64,000 bases of DNA from Lachnospiraceae bacterium (GCA_030523275.1 JAUNIX010000005.1:1-64000), one strand, 5' to 3'; positions 36,768 to 46,704 are shown, numbered from the stretch's first letter. Notes: generated from the letters alone by a model not told the origin. Numbers and translations: made by a program.

Positions 36768-37511
36768 TTGCGATTAGAACTAGTGTTTATTCTGGAGAAT
36801 CCGGAATTGCCAAAGGATAATAAGAGTATTTGGATTTCTTTTTTAAAAAATGTTCTATCTAAATGTAATAAGGGGAAATTTTATGAAAGCTATTTTTCTG
36901 AAACCAACTCTAAGGATTATACATTTAGTATACTTTTATCAAAGCCAAAATTTGTTGGAGAAAAAGTGTTATTAGAGAACAATCAGGTAAAAATGATTTT
37001 TTCTGCAGATGACAGAAATAAAACCGGATTAATTTTCTATGCAGCATTTTTGGAGGCAAAGAATCGAAAGTTTCCTTTGCCAGAAGGTAATGCGATGTCT
37101 TTAAAGAGAATTCGTCAGATTAGAGAACAATTAATTACTAGCTCAAAAGTTGTGTTTCGGACAGTAACAGGAGGAGGACTTGTTGTACGTGAGCATGACC
37201 GAGAGAAAAATCGAGATAAGTATTATACATATAAAGATTTAGGATTTGATAAACAACTAAAGCAGGTGTTAAAAATACAAGCGAAAGAAGCGGGATTTTC
37301 AGAAAATCTAGTGGAAGATTTGATAATGAAGCCGATCCAGTGCAGAAAAGTTGTGGTAAAGAACTATGGTGTATATATTGATGTGACAGTTGGAATCTTT
37401 CGGATAGAAGGTAATCCAGATTTACTTCAATATTTTTATCAGGCAGGAATTGCATGTAGACATTCGATGGGATATGGTTTGCTGGATATTGTTGCACAAG
37501 AAGATGTGTAG
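36768..37511 (+). CDS. cas6: CRISPR-associated endoribonuclease Cas6 (type I-B)
   Basis: A 247-residue ribonuclease that cuts the pre-crRNA within each repeat. The start MRLELVFIL and the C-terminal glycine-rich RNA-binding loop in the GIACRHSMGYGLLDIV region (about 225-240) are Cas6 hallmarks. The catalytic His is not assigned with certainty. The start is a TTG at 36768, seven bases after GGGGGA; the nearby ATG at 36763 is out of frame and stops at once. It heads the cas operon. Confidence 0.88.
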   Translation: MRLELVFILENPELPKDNKSIWISFLKNVLSKCNKGKFYESYFSETNSKDYTFSILLSKPKFVGEKVLLENNQVKMIFSADDRNKTGLIFYAAFLEAKNRKFPLPEGNAMSLKRIRQIREQLITSSKVVFRTVTGGGLVVREHDREKNRDKYYTYKDLGFDKQLKQVLKIQAKEAGFSENLVEDLIMKPIQCRKVVVKNYGVYIDVTVGIFRIEGNPDLLQYFYQAGIACRHSMGYGLLDIVAQEDV

Positions 37512-37525
37512 AAAGGAGGGAGAAT

Positions 37526-38875
37526 GTGAAGGTAGTTTTAGATGGAGAAAAATTTGATACAAAAGTGGAAGCATCAGATTGGAGATACTCAGCAGCAATT
37601 GTAGGACTTTATAAGTATTTGGGTTTTTATGGAGAAAAAGGAATTGATTTTGAAATTTCAGATGATGCTATAAAGTTTCATAGTTCTGATATTACTGAGG
37701 ATAAGTATTTAGAGTTTGTTGAACATTATTATGATGATGAATTACAGCATAAAAAGATTGAACGAATGATGTATTTAGACGAATACTCAGATGATCAGAT
37801 AAAAATTATAAATGAGCTTTTAAGAGGAAATTCTATTTTGAAAAAAACTTTTGGAAAAAAGAAGTTTGATGGAACAAATCAAAAAGAAATATTAAATTTG
37901 ATTAAGGAAAATCGAGGAACTTTAATAAAAGAAACATATCGTAATAAATCCAATATGTATGCTAATTTTGCAAATACGGGACAATTATTAAAAGAAGGAA
38001 AGTCCTGCTGTAGATTATGTGGATATTATGTAAATGGTGGAAAAAAGAGTAAGGCAATTTCTTATAACTTTGATACTAATACATTTGTAGCCCAGGACGA
38101 CATTCTTTTTGATTTTATACCGTTTGGCTTTTCAGGAGATAGAGAAGTTTTCTTTATTAACGATAATTTTTCTGTAGAACAATTAATTAATACAAATATA
38201 GATTTTGAGAGATTTATAAAAGAAGAAATCACCATTTCAGAAAAAAAATCAAAAGATGCTAGAAAAGTACTTTTTCAATCTATACAGACTACAGCAGATT
38301 TCCTCGATTATGATGTGGAAGTTATTGTAAAGAATCGAGAAATGGCATTTTTTGAGACCTTGTATATTCGGAAAGAAAGTATTGATATTTTAAAAGAGTT
38401 AAAAGTCTATGAACCATTTTGTTTTTCTCTTAAAATAAATGATAACTATTATATGAATATACAAAAAAAAGTAATAGATTGTATTCTGAATCTGATACGT
38501 ACAGATGAGTTGATAGAATTGTTTCTAAAGAGAGATTCGGAGTATCTTGTTTCACAGTTTATTAAAATTAACCAATTGATTTGTGGAGGTGGAGAAGAAA
38601 TGAAACAATCAATGAGGGGGGCATATGCTTGTGCGAAAGAAGTAGCAAAAAAACTCCCAGAAAATAAAAGAGAAAGTTATCGGCAGAAATTGACAAGTGC
38701 GATTGTTTTTAAAGATTATGATCGTTGTTGCCTGATATTATTGCAATTATCTAATTATTCAGATGTAAAATTTGATTTTGCATATAGTTTATTTGAGGAC
38801 TTTGAAGCAAATAAGGATATTGCGTACACATTTATCAATGCATTAACAAAGGATAAGGAAAACAGAGCAAATTAG
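37526..38875 (+). CDS. cas8b: Type I-B Cascade large subunit Cas8b (Cst1-like)
   Basis: A 449-residue protein in the position of the large Cascade subunit, which reads the PAM and holds target DNA. The opening strand with WRYSAAIVGLYKYLGF and the EGKSCCRLCGY zinc-type motif near residue 155 match Cst1/Cas8b1 proteins. Relatives often have two CxxC pairs; only one is visible here. GTG 37526 follows AAAGGAGGG by five bases; the overlapping ATG at 37524 is out of frame. It lies 14 bases after cas6 and 12 before cas7. Confidence 0.8.
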   Translation: MKVVLDGEKFDTKVEASDWRYSAAIVGLYKYLGFYGEKGIDFEISDDAIKFHSSDITEDKYLEFVEHYYDDELQHKKIERMMYLDEYSDDQIKIINELLRGNSILKKTFGKKKFDGTNQKEILNLIKENRGTLIKETYRNKSNMYANFANTGQLLKEGKSCCRLCGYYVNGGKKSKAISYNFDTNTFVAQDDILFDFIPFGFSGDREVFFINDNFSVEQLINTNIDFERFIKEEITISEKKSKDARKVLFQSIQTTADFLDYDVEVIVKNREMAFFETLYIRKESIDILKELKVYEPFCFSLKINDNYYMNIQKKVIDCILNLIRTDELIELFLKRDSEYLVSQFIKINQLICGGGEEMKQSMRGAYACAKEVAKKLPENKRESYRQKLTSAIVFKDYDRCCLILLQLSNYSDVKFDFAYSLFEDFEANKDIAYTFINALTKDKENRAN

Positions 38876-38887
38876 GAGGGAGTAAGA

Positions 38888-39769
38888 ATGAGAAAGAAAG
38901 CATTAACATTAACTGTAGTAGCTAATATGACATCAAACTATTCAGAGGGTCTCGGAAATATTGCCAGTGTGCAGAAAGTATTTAAAAATAGAAAAGTATA
39001 TACAATTAGAAGCAGGGAAAGTCTAAAAAATTCATTGATGGTGCAAGCAGGAATGTATGATGATTTACAGACTGAAGTAGATGGAGCTACACAAAAACTG
39101 GTAACTGAGGACCTGAATGCAGCAACCTGCAGAGCATTGGAAGGTGGATATATGAGTACGAAGGGAACTACCTATGTACGAAAGAGTTCTCTATATTTAA
39201 CGGATGCAATTTCCTGTGAAAGTTTTGTGAATGAGACAAGATTTCACAATAATCTTTATTTGGCCGGAAATTTTGCTGAAGCGAATGGAATGAATATTCA
39301 AAATGATGCAAATAAAGTAGGGTTAATGCCATATCAATACGAGTATGATAAATCTTTAAAGATTTATAGTTTGACTATTGATTTGGAAATGGTAGGAAAA
39401 GATGAGAATTTTAAGGCAGAGGCAGATAAGGAAGAAAAGGCAGCACGTGTAAAAGCGATTTTGGATGCAGTTGAAACATTGAGTCTGGTAGTAAAAGGGA
39501 ATCTCGATAATGCGGAGCCAATCTTTGTGGTAGGCGGAGTTTCCGATCGAAAGACCCATTACTTTGAGAATGTAGTTCATGTAGAAGAAGATAAATTAGA
39601 AATATCTCAGGACCTAATAGACAAGGTAGATATAGGATATGATTGTGGTTTATTGCGAGGAAAGATGTTAGCAAATGAGCAGGAGATTGAACAGAAATTA
39701 AAGCCAATGACAATACCTGCGTTTTTCAAAAAAATGAAAGATGAAGTAGATATTTATTATGAAGTATAA
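38888..39769 (+). CDS. cas7: Cascade backbone subunit Cas7 (Cst2/DevR family)
   Basis: A 293-residue RAMP protein that multimerises along the crRNA. The N-terminal block TLTVVANMTSNYSEGLGN, the central MSTKGTTYVRKSSLYLTDA stretch and the late SDRKTHYFENVVHVEED region follow the Cst2/DevR family of type I-B systems. GGAGGGAG precedes ATG 38888. It is flanked by cas8b and cas5, the usual Cascade order. Confidence 0.9.
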   Translation: MRKKALTLTVVANMTSNYSEGLGNIASVQKVFKNRKVYTIRSRESLKNSLMVQAGMYDDLQTEVDGATQKLVTEDLNAATCRALEGGYMSTKGTTYVRKSSLYLTDAISCESFVNETRFHNNLYLAGNFAEANGMNIQNDANKVGLMPYQYEYDKSLKIYSLTIDLEMVGKDENFKAEADKEEKAARVKAILDAVETLSLVVKGNLDNAEPIFVVGGVSDRKTHYFENVVHVEEDKLEISQDLIDKVDIGYDCGLLRGKMLANEQEIEQKLKPMTIPAFFKKMKDEVDIYYEV

Positions 39770-39797
39770 TCATATGGGCGGAAAGCGGGTGAGATAA

Positions 39798-40877
39798 ATG
39801 AAAGCATTACGTCTAATTATACATCAAAATAGTGCAAATTATAAAAAGGAAGAGACAGTTGATAATAAAATGACTTATCCATTGCCACCTATTTCAACGA
39901 TTATTGGTGCTTTACATAGTATTTGCGGCTATCAGGAATATAAAGAAATGGATATTAGTATTCAGGGTAAATATGAATCTATGCATCGAGAACCATATAC
40001 AGATTATTGCTTTTTAAATTCAGTACAGGATGATAGAGGTATTCTTGTAAAAATGAGAAATGGGTCTATGTTATCAAATGCTTTTGAAAAAGTAGCAACA
40101 GCAAAGAAGCCGCAAGGAAATAGTTTTCGGGAAGGTATTACGATACATATTGATAATCAGAAGCTGTTGGATGAATATAGGGGGTTAAAGAATTTAAATG
40201 ATGAAATCACAAGATTTAAAAAAGATCGGATAAATCCTATATTCATTTTAACAAAAAAGAGAAAAAAAAGGCTAGCTGAAAAGAAAAAACAATTAGATAA
40301 GAAAAGCATGGCATATAAATGTGTGGTGAAAAGAGAAAAAGAAATAAAAAATTTAGAAAAAGAAATTAAGAGTCGTCTCAAGCAATATCAGTTTGAAAAT
40401 TATACGGTTCCAATTTCAAGATATCGTACATTAACGAAATCTATGAAATTTTATGAAATCTTAGATGGTATTACGTTAGTGCTTCATGTTAAAGCAGAAG
40501 ATCAAGTGTTGAAGGATATTTTTGAGCATATTTATGATTTGAAATCCATTGGAAGAAGTGAAGATAGTGTTTCTATAGAGAATGTAGAGTTTGTAGAGTT
40601 AAAAGAAGAAGCGAAGGACGATGAAATTGTTAGCAAATACTCAGCTTATATTGATTATAGTATGGTAAACAATGAAAGGATCTATTTGCGTGAAAAGAGA
40701 GGAAAAATTAGTGGAACAAAATATTATTTGAATAAGAATTATGAAATTGTGAATAAACAAAGGATATTTAAAAAGAAAAAAGTACTTTACACTTCTCAAT
40801 ATGTTGCTGATGAATTTGGAGATGGATTGTATGTGGATCAGTATGGAGAGGAAGAATATATTGTAAATTTTTTATAG
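39798..40877 (+). CDS. cas5: Cascade subunit Cas5 (type I-B) with charged insertion
   Basis: A 359-residue Cas5 that caps the 5' handle of the crRNA. The ferredoxin-like start MKALRLIIHQNSANYKK and the YPLPPISTIIGALHSICGY segment (27-45) are typical. It is much longer than the usual 220-250 residues: about residues 121-200 form a lysine-rich, probably coiled-coil insertion before the PISRYRTL strand resumes. The end (GDGLYVDQYGEEEYIVNFL region) fits the family. GCGGGTGAG precedes ATG 39798. Confidence 0.85.
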   Translation: MKALRLIIHQNSANYKKEETVDNKMTYPLPPISTIIGALHSICGYQEYKEMDISIQGKYESMHREPYTDYCFLNSVQDDRGILVKMRNGSMLSNAFEKVATAKKPQGNSFREGITIHIDNQKLLDEYRGLKNLNDEITRFKKDRINPIFILTKKRKKRLAEKKKQLDKKSMAYKCVVKREKEIKNLEKEIKSRLKQYQFENYTVPISRYRTLTKSMKFYEILDGITLVLHVKAEDQVLKDIFEHIYDLKSIGRSEDSVSIENVEFVELKEEAKDDEIVSKYSAYIDYSMVNNERIYLREKRGKISGTKYYLNKNYEIVNKQRIFKKKKVLYTSQYVADEFGDGLYVDQYGEEEYIVNFL

Positions 40878-40926
40878 AATAAGCAAAAGTGTGAGTAGTT
40901 GTTACGTTTCCAAAAGGAGTTCAGGT

Positions 40927-43161
40927 ATGGAAATACAAGATTATTATGCAAAACCAAACCAGACAATAGGGGAGCATGCAGATCAGCTGTTATGTGTACT
41001 TCAGCAGTTAAAAAAATATGGGTATATTGAAGATGAAAAATTATATCATCTTATTAAAAAGGCTTGTCAGCACCATGATGATGGAAAAGTGAATCCGGAA
41101 TTTCAACTTCGTGTGAAAAGTGTAAAGAAGAAAAAATTTAATAGGGATAAGGAAATTCCTCACAATGTGTTATCAGGATTTTTGTTAGATTGTAAAGAGT
41201 TTGAGGAAGACCAAGATTTTTATAGAGTACTTTTTGCAATCATGTATCACCATGATTATGGGGATCCATATGAGATGATAATCAAAGAAAAAAAACTGAT
41301 CAAAGAATTATTGAAAGAATTTGAATTATTTCCAATTAAAAGGAAGTCAGCAAATATCATACAAAGAATGGCTTTTGATAATCAGGCTATAAAAATTAAA
41401 GGATTTTTGCATAAATGTGATTATAGTGCTAGTGGCAATTATATAGCAGAGTATCCAAATGATTTTTTAGAAAATTCATTGGAAAATATAAAAATAAAAT
41501 GGAAACAACAAAATCCAGACAGTGATTGGAATGAACTTCAGAAATTTTGTATGAGTAAAAAGAATGAAAATATTATTGTAGTTGCACAGACAGGTATGGG
41601 AAAAACAGAAGCAGGTCTTCAGTGGATTGGAAATCATAAAGGCTATTTTGTTTTACCTTTGCGGACAGCAATTAACGCAATCTATGATAGAGTTAAAGAA
41701 GATATCTTGCTGTGTGAAGAGATTGATACTAGACTCTCTGTATTACATTCAGAATCACTTGAATACTATTCAAAGTCTTTTGATGATTGGGAGATGGATT
41801 TGTTGGAATATGAAAATCGTGGAAAACGCTTTTCTATGCCACTTAATATTTCTACTATGGATCAGTTGTTTGATTTTGTGTTTAAGTATCAGGGATATGA
41901 ATTGAAGTTGACAACACTTTCTTATTCTAAAATTGTCATTGATGAAATCCAGATGTATGATCCAGAAATGTTAGCATATCTTATTTATGGTTTGAAAAAA
42001 ATCACTCAATTTGGTGGAAAAATTGCAGTTATGACGGCCACTTTATCTCCATTTATTAAAGAACTTCTTATACGAGAGATACCATTTCAAATGGACAATA
42101 TATGTACTTTTACAAACGATATGGTAAGGCATCATGTAAAAACAAGACATGATAAAATTAATGTCGAGGATATTGTAGAATTGTATTGGAAGAATCAAGA
42201 AAAAAATAAATCAAATAAAATTCTGGTTGTGTGCAATACAATTAAGAAGGCTCAAAATTTATACGAAGAATTGCAGAAACAAATTGATAATCTTAAAGAA
42301 CTACATATTTTGCACAGTAGATTTACACGAGAGGAAAGGGAAAAAAAGGAAAAAGAAATTATATCATTTGGGAAAACATATAATGAAATTGGAGAAATAG
42401 ATGAGCAATCTGGAATCTGGATTTCTACTTCTCTTGTAGAAGCAAGTTTGGATATAGATTTTGATTATTTGTTTACTGAACTTCAGGATCTAAATTCTTT
42501 ATTACAGAGATTTGGAAGATGTAACCGTAAAGGAAAAAAGGATATATCAGAGCCTAATTGTTTTGTTTATTTAGACATTGATAAAAAGTTGTTGACTGGT
42601 AATGGTAGGTTTATTGATGAAACAATCTTTAATGTTTCGAGACGGGCAATGCAAACTGTGAATGGTTTGTTGTCAGAAAAACAAAAGATTAGGCTTTTAA
42701 ATAATTATTTGACCATGGATAATTTGAAAGAAAGTGAGTATTATCGAGGAGAAAGAGGGTATAAGAAAACATTAGAATGGATTGAAGGGATTACTCCATA
42801 TGAGTATACCAAAGACGATAATCATTTACGGAATATTTTGTCAAAGGACATTATTCCAAGTCCTGTTTTTGAAGAAAAAAAAGATGAGATTCAATATTAT
42901 TTGAATTTTTTTAAGAGCGAGAACGCCAGTTCAATTGATAAAATTAAGGCAAAGGAAGAGATTATGAAGTATTCCGTCAATATTCCATATTGGCAATGGA
43001 TTGAATATATGGCAACGGTTAAAAACGGAACTGGTGAGGTGTATCCTGCCATCCAATTTAATAGATACAATGTACTGCCAGTAATGGAATGTATTTATGA
43101 TGAATTGGGTTACCGAAATATGGATTATAAAAATATTGTTCGGGAACCGAATTTTATCTAG
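40927..43161 (+). CDS. cas3: CRISPR-associated helicase/nuclease Cas3
   Basis: A 744-residue effector that unwinds and degrades target DNA once recruited by Cascade. The N-terminal HD nuclease has His17 and HHDDGK at 49-54. The SF2 helicase core follows, with AQTGMGKTEAG as Walker A, DEIQ in place of DEAH, MTATLS, and the LLQRFGRCNRKG motif. ATG 40927 with AAAGGAG six bases upstream is chosen over the GTG at 40891. It lies between cas5 and cas4. Confidence 0.93.
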   Translation: MEIQDYYAKPNQTIGEHADQLLCVLQQLKKYGYIEDEKLYHLIKKACQHHDDGKVNPEFQLRVKSVKKKKFNRDKEIPHNVLSGFLLDCKEFEEDQDFYRVLFAIMYHHDYGDPYEMIIKEKKLIKELLKEFELFPIKRKSANIIQRMAFDNQAIKIKGFLHKCDYSASGNYIAEYPNDFLENSLENIKIKWKQQNPDSDWNELQKFCMSKKNENIIVVAQTGMGKTEAGLQWIGNHKGYFVLPLRTAINAIYDRVKEDILLCEEIDTRLSVLHSESLEYYSKSFDDWEMDLLEYENRGKRFSMPLNISTMDQLFDFVFKYQGYELKLTTLSYSKIVIDEIQMYDPEMLAYLIYGLKKITQFGGKIAVMTATLSPFIKELLIREIPFQMDNICTFTNDMVRHHVKTRHDKINVEDIVELYWKNQEKNKSNKILVVCNTIKKAQNLYEELQKQIDNLKELHILHSRFTREEREKKEKEIISFGKTYNEIGEIDEQSGIWISTSLVEASLDIDFDYLFTELQDLNSLLQRFGRCNRKGKKDISEPNCFVYLDIDKKLLTGNGRFIDETIFNVSRRAMQTVNGLLSEKQKIRLLNNYLTMDNLKESEYYRGERGYKKTLEWIEGITPYEYTKDDNHLRNILSKDIIPSPVFEEKKDEIQYYLNFFKSENASSIDKIKAKEEIMKYSVNIPYWQWIEYMATVKNGTGEVYPAIQFNRYNVLPVMECIYDELGYRNMDYKNIVREPNFI

Positions 43162-43207
43162 TATGGGTTACACGGATATAGGTATCATTTGTGAAGGAGG
43201 CCTATTG

Positions 43208-43702
43208 ATGAAAAAAGAAATTACGGGGATTATGGTCTATTACTATAAAGTATGCCCAAGAAAATTATGGTACTTTTATCATGAGATACAGATGGAACAA
43301 GAAAATGAGAATGTAAATATTGGAAAAATACTGGATGAAGAAACGTATAAGCGAGATGATAAGCATATTAATATTGATAATGTGATTAATATTGATTTCA
43401 TTCGCTCACAGGGAATTTTGCATGAAATTAAAAAGAGTAGAAAAATAGAAGAGGCAAGTATTTTACAGGTAAAATATTATTTATATTATCTTCAAAGAAA
43501 AAAGCTTTACGGAATTAAAGCAAAGATTGACTATCCTTTGTTGAAAAAAACACTTGAAGTAGATCTGTCGGAGCAGGATATTAAAGAAATTGATGAAGTT
43601 TTAGGAGAAATTGAAAAAATTGTTGATAAAGCAATTCCTCCAAAATTAGAAAAGAAGAACATATGTAAATCGTGTGCGTACTATGATTTGTGTTTCATTT
43701 AA
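43208..43702 (+). CDS. cas4: CRISPR adaptation nuclease Cas4
   Basis: A 164-residue RecB-like, iron-sulfur containing exonuclease that trims prespacers and selects PAM-adjacent ends with Cas1-Cas2. Cys16 in VCPRKLWY and the C-terminal CKSCAYYDLC supply the four cluster cysteines. The nuclease core shows HEIKKSRK and QVKYYLYYL, matching the ExK and QhxxY motifs. ATG 43208 lies after GAAGGAGG; the longer frame starts inside cas3. Confidence 0.92.
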   Translation: MKKEITGIMVYYYKVCPRKLWYFYHEIQMEQENENVNIGKILDEETYKRDDKHINIDNVINIDFIRSQGILHEIKKSRKIEEASILQVKYYLYYLQRKKLYGIKAKIDYPLLKKTLEVDLSEQDIKEIDEVLGEIEKIVDKAIPPKLEKKNICKSCAYYDLCFI

Positions 43703-43723
43703 CAGAATACGGAGGAAAACAGG

Positions 43724-44716
43724 ATGAAAAGAAGTTATTATATTTATAATAATGGTTCTTTAAAAAGAAAAGATAATACCATTACTTTCATAAATGAGTA
43801 TAATGAGAAAAAAGATTTACCGATTGAACGTGTAGGAGATATTTATGTAATGTCAGAGATGTCATTTAATTGTAGTCTTATCAATATTCTAGCTCAAAAT
43901 GGGATACCAGTACATTTTTTTAATTATTATAGTTTTTATGTGGGAAGTTTTTATCCGAGAGAACAATTGGTTTCTGGTAATCTACTTGTTCAACAGGTAA
44001 ATCATTACTCTGATATGAAGAAACGGTTGCTATTAGCAAAAGCGTTTATTGAAGGTGCGTCTTATAATATTTATCGAAATTTGCGTTATTACAATGGAAG
44101 AGGCAAAGACGTTAAGATATATATGAATCTGATTGAGGATTATAGAAAGCAGATTCCAAAGGCAAAAAGTGTTCAAGAATTAATGGGATATGAAGGAAAT
44201 ATTCGGAAGATTTATTATAGTGCCTGGTCAACAATTATCGATCAAGAAATAGAATTTGAAAAACGTGTAAAAAATCCTCCAGATAATATGATTAATACAT
44301 TGATATCTTTTGTTAATACGCTAATTTATACAAAAGTCCTTGGAGAAATTTATCAAACACAATTAAATCCTACAATCAGTTATTTACACGAACCGGGCGA
44401 TAGGCGTTTTTCTTTGAGTTTGGATATTGCAGAAATATTTAAACCTATTCTTGGAGACCGATTGATTTTTTCATTGTTGAATCGAAATCAAATTACACAA
44501 AGAAGTTTTACAAAAGGGTTGAATTATCTTCATTTGACAAAAGAAGCTTCGAAAACTATTGTTGCTGAACTTGATGCCAAAATGCAGACTACAATTAAAC
44601 ATAAAGATTTGAATAAAAGAGTTTCTTATCAATATTTAATGAGATTGGAATGTTATAAATTAATAAAACATCTACTTGGAGAAAAGGAATATAAGCCATT
44701 TGAAATATGGTGGTAG
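43724..44716 (+). CDS. cas1: CRISPR integrase Cas1 (type I-B)
   Basis: A 330-residue metal-dependent integrase. The beta-rich N-terminal domain (about 1-85) leads to the helical catalytic domain with YLHEPGDRRFSLSLDIAEIF in two blocks (His and Asp of the active site, around 225-245); the catalytic Glu lies earlier, near the GYEGNIRKIYY region. GGAGG precedes ATG 43724. It joins Cas2 12 bases downstream to insert new spacers at the leader end of the array. Confidence 0.94.
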   Translation: MKRSYYIYNNGSLKRKDNTITFINEYNEKKDLPIERVGDIYVMSEMSFNCSLINILAQNGIPVHFFNYYSFYVGSFYPREQLVSGNLLVQQVNHYSDMKKRLLLAKAFIEGASYNIYRNLRYYNGRGKDVKIYMNLIEDYRKQIPKAKSVQELMGYEGNIRKIYYSAWSTIIDQEIEFEKRVKNPPDNMINTLISFVNTLIYTKVLGEIYQTQLNPTISYLHEPGDRRFSLSLDIAEIFKPILGDRLIFSLLNRNQITQRSFTKGLNYLHLTKEASKTIVAELDAKMQTTIKHKDLNKRVSYQYLMRLECYKLIKHLLGEKEYKPFEIWW

Positions 44717-44728
44717 AAAGGGTTTGTT

Positions 44729-45007
44729 ATGTATGTAATATTAGTATATGATATAAAGTGCGATGATGGTGGAGCTAAGATTTTAAACAAGACATTTAAG
44801 ATTTGTAAAAAATATTTGACTCATATACAGAACTCAGTTTTTGAGGGAGAATTGTCTGAAGCACAATTATTAAAATTAAAGATGGAACTTAAATCGATTG
44901 TCAGAGATGATAGGGATTCACTCATTGTATTTAAAAGTAGGAATGCTAGATGGCTTCCGAAAGAAATGTGGGGTATTCAAGAAGACCGAACAAGTAACTT
45001 TTTATAA
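44729..45007 (+). CDS. cas2: CRISPR adaptation protein Cas2
   Basis: A 92-residue ferredoxin-like protein that bridges two Cas1 dimers. It begins MYVILVYDIKCDDGG, with the conserved Asp of the first strand, followed by KYLTHIQNSVFEGELSEAQL. GAAAGGG lies upstream of ATG 44729. It is the last cas gene; the leader and array follow 178 bases later. Confidence 0.94.
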   Translation: MYVILVYDIKCDDGGAKILNKTFKICKKYLTHIQNSVFEGELSEAQLLKLKMELKSIVRDDRDSLIVFKSRNARWLPKEMWGIQEDRTSNFL

Positions 45008-45185
45008 TTGTCAACCTTAAATAACGTGAAAATGTTGGGAGGTAGACAAAAGCTATAAAATGGAAAAATGTTTTGGGAATACTTGAAGATAAGTCGAAAT
45101 AACTATATAAAAAATTATATAAAAAAAGTAGGTCGACAAAGTAGCATAAATAAACGTCTTATTTAAGCGAAATATAAGTCAACGG
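45008..45185 (+). promoter_or_regulatory. CRISPR leader
   Basis: A 178-base, AT-rich, gene-free stretch between cas2 and the first repeat, on the side opposite to the decayed repeats. It should contain the array promoter and the signals read by Cas1-Cas2. Two similar short blocks, GGTAGACAAA (near 45042) and GTCGACAAA (near 45132), may be such signals. No clear -35/-10 pair is claimed. Confidence 0.7.
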
Positions 45186-46392
45186 ATTTAAGTAGAAACA
45201 TACTGGAATGTAAATGGGAACTTGAAATATATACGATCAGGAGATGCGTAAATTTAAGTAGAAACATACTGGAATGTAAATATTCAATCCACAGCTTGTA
45301 TGCTTCGTCTCGTTTCGATTTAAGTAGAAACATACTGGAATGTAAATCCAGTCTTCCTCTCTCGGGATCTTAATCGGAACAATTTAAGTAGAAACATACT
45401 GGAATGTAAATGTATCAGTGTATAGATCTAAAGATAATAGTTTTTTCAATTTAAGTAGAAACATACTGGAATGTAAATTGTCAGATAAATGGCAACTCCA
45501 AGGCTTAAATACAATTTAAGTAGAAACATACTGGAATGTAAATTATTTAGCATTTCATATGCCAAGCTCTGGATCGATAATTTAAGTAGAAACATACTGG
45601 AATGTAAATAAAATGATATAATTGAAACATATGATGCCACTATTATTTAAGTAGAAACATACTGGAATGTAAATCAGTATAATCAAAATAATATAATGGA
45701 TTATAGACAGATTTAAGTAGAAACATACTGGAATGTAAATCTTAATAATACTTTCCACAAACTGGACAACGACGATTTAAGTAGAAACATACTGGAATGT
45801 AAATAGTTGATGGTTTAAAGGAATGGGGAAAAGCATTAATTTAAGTAGAAACATACTGGAATGTAAATTATGAAGAAGTGGAGATAATTATTCCAAAACA
45901 CGATTTAAGTAGAAACATACTGGAATGTAAATGAACCAAATTCAGCAATGTTGTTGTGATGCAGAAAAAATTTAAGTAGAAACATACTGGAATGTAAATT
46001 TTATTAGCATACGTATCAAAGCTTTCGAAGATTCATTTAAGTAGAAACATACTGGAATGTAAATTATATACTGGTATTTCCATTTTCTCATTTAGGTAAA
46101 TTTAAGTAGAAACATACTGGAATGTAAATTTTGGATTGCCGAGCAAGGATGATGAATTTAGACTAATTTAAGTAGAAACATACTGGAATGTAAATGCCAT
46201 ATTCCATATGTTTTAAATCCTGTTACTTTTATTTAAGTAGAAACATACTGGAATGTAAATTCAACACTAAGAGATTACGATATAATAAAACGAAAGGATC
46301 TAAGTAGAAACATACTGGAATGTAAATGTGTACAGTTCTTTCGTATTTGGATTTCCACAACTATTTAAGTAGAAACATATTGGAATGCAAAC
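45186..46392 (+). CRISPR. Type I-B CRISPR array, 19 repeats and 18 spacers
   Basis: The 30-base repeat begins ATTTAAGTAGAAACA and ends GGAATGTAAAT. Copies start at 45186, 45252, 45318, 45382, 45449, 45514, 45580, 45645, 45711, 45775, 45839, 45903, 45970, 46035, 46100, 46166, 46231, 46298 and 46363. Spacers are 34-37 bases long and all differ. The first 17 repeats are identical; copy 18 has one change (third base T to C) and copy 19 has three, so the leader is on the cas2 side. Repeat length and 3' end fit type I-B and the adjacent cas operon. No spacer was matched to anything in this window by eye. Confidence 0.98.
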
Positions 46393-46704
46393 ACTTTTGA
46401 TTGATAAATGGTAAAAAATATATACTACTATCTATAAGTATGAGAGAATGGATTTCACTTTTTTGAAATATCGTTTGGATGGGTGACTATTAATTCAAAA
46501 ATAACGATCTTTATTGACATACTTCCACTTGCAAGAATGGATTGGATAGATAACCAATAGATCTGTTCGATCTGTTTAGTATTAATAGTCAGTATTTTTT
46601 TGTTTATTTTTCTCTGATACTGATTGTCAATACTTTCTTTCTTATATATAAAAATGACCTTTTGGTTAATGCCGGAAATGTCATTTTGTCTCTTTTTGAC
46701 AAAT
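46393..46704 (+). other. Gene-free stretch after the CRISPR array
   Basis: About 310 AT-rich bases between the last repeat and the promoter of the riboswitch operon. It holds no convincing frame. The only structure I can support is the hairpin at 46651-46687. Confidence 0.5.
46651..46687 (+). terminator. Hairpin, possible terminator of the CRISPR transcript
   Basis: AAAATGAC (46651-46658) pairs with GTCATTTT (46680-46687); GG/CC pairs within. GTCTCTTTTT follows. It is placed to stop read-through from the array into the riboswitch region. Confidence 0.5.

Noticed and set aside
45446..45640. 64-codon minus-strand frame with an internal repeat
   Set aside because: The protein repeat is only the translation of CRISPR repeats.
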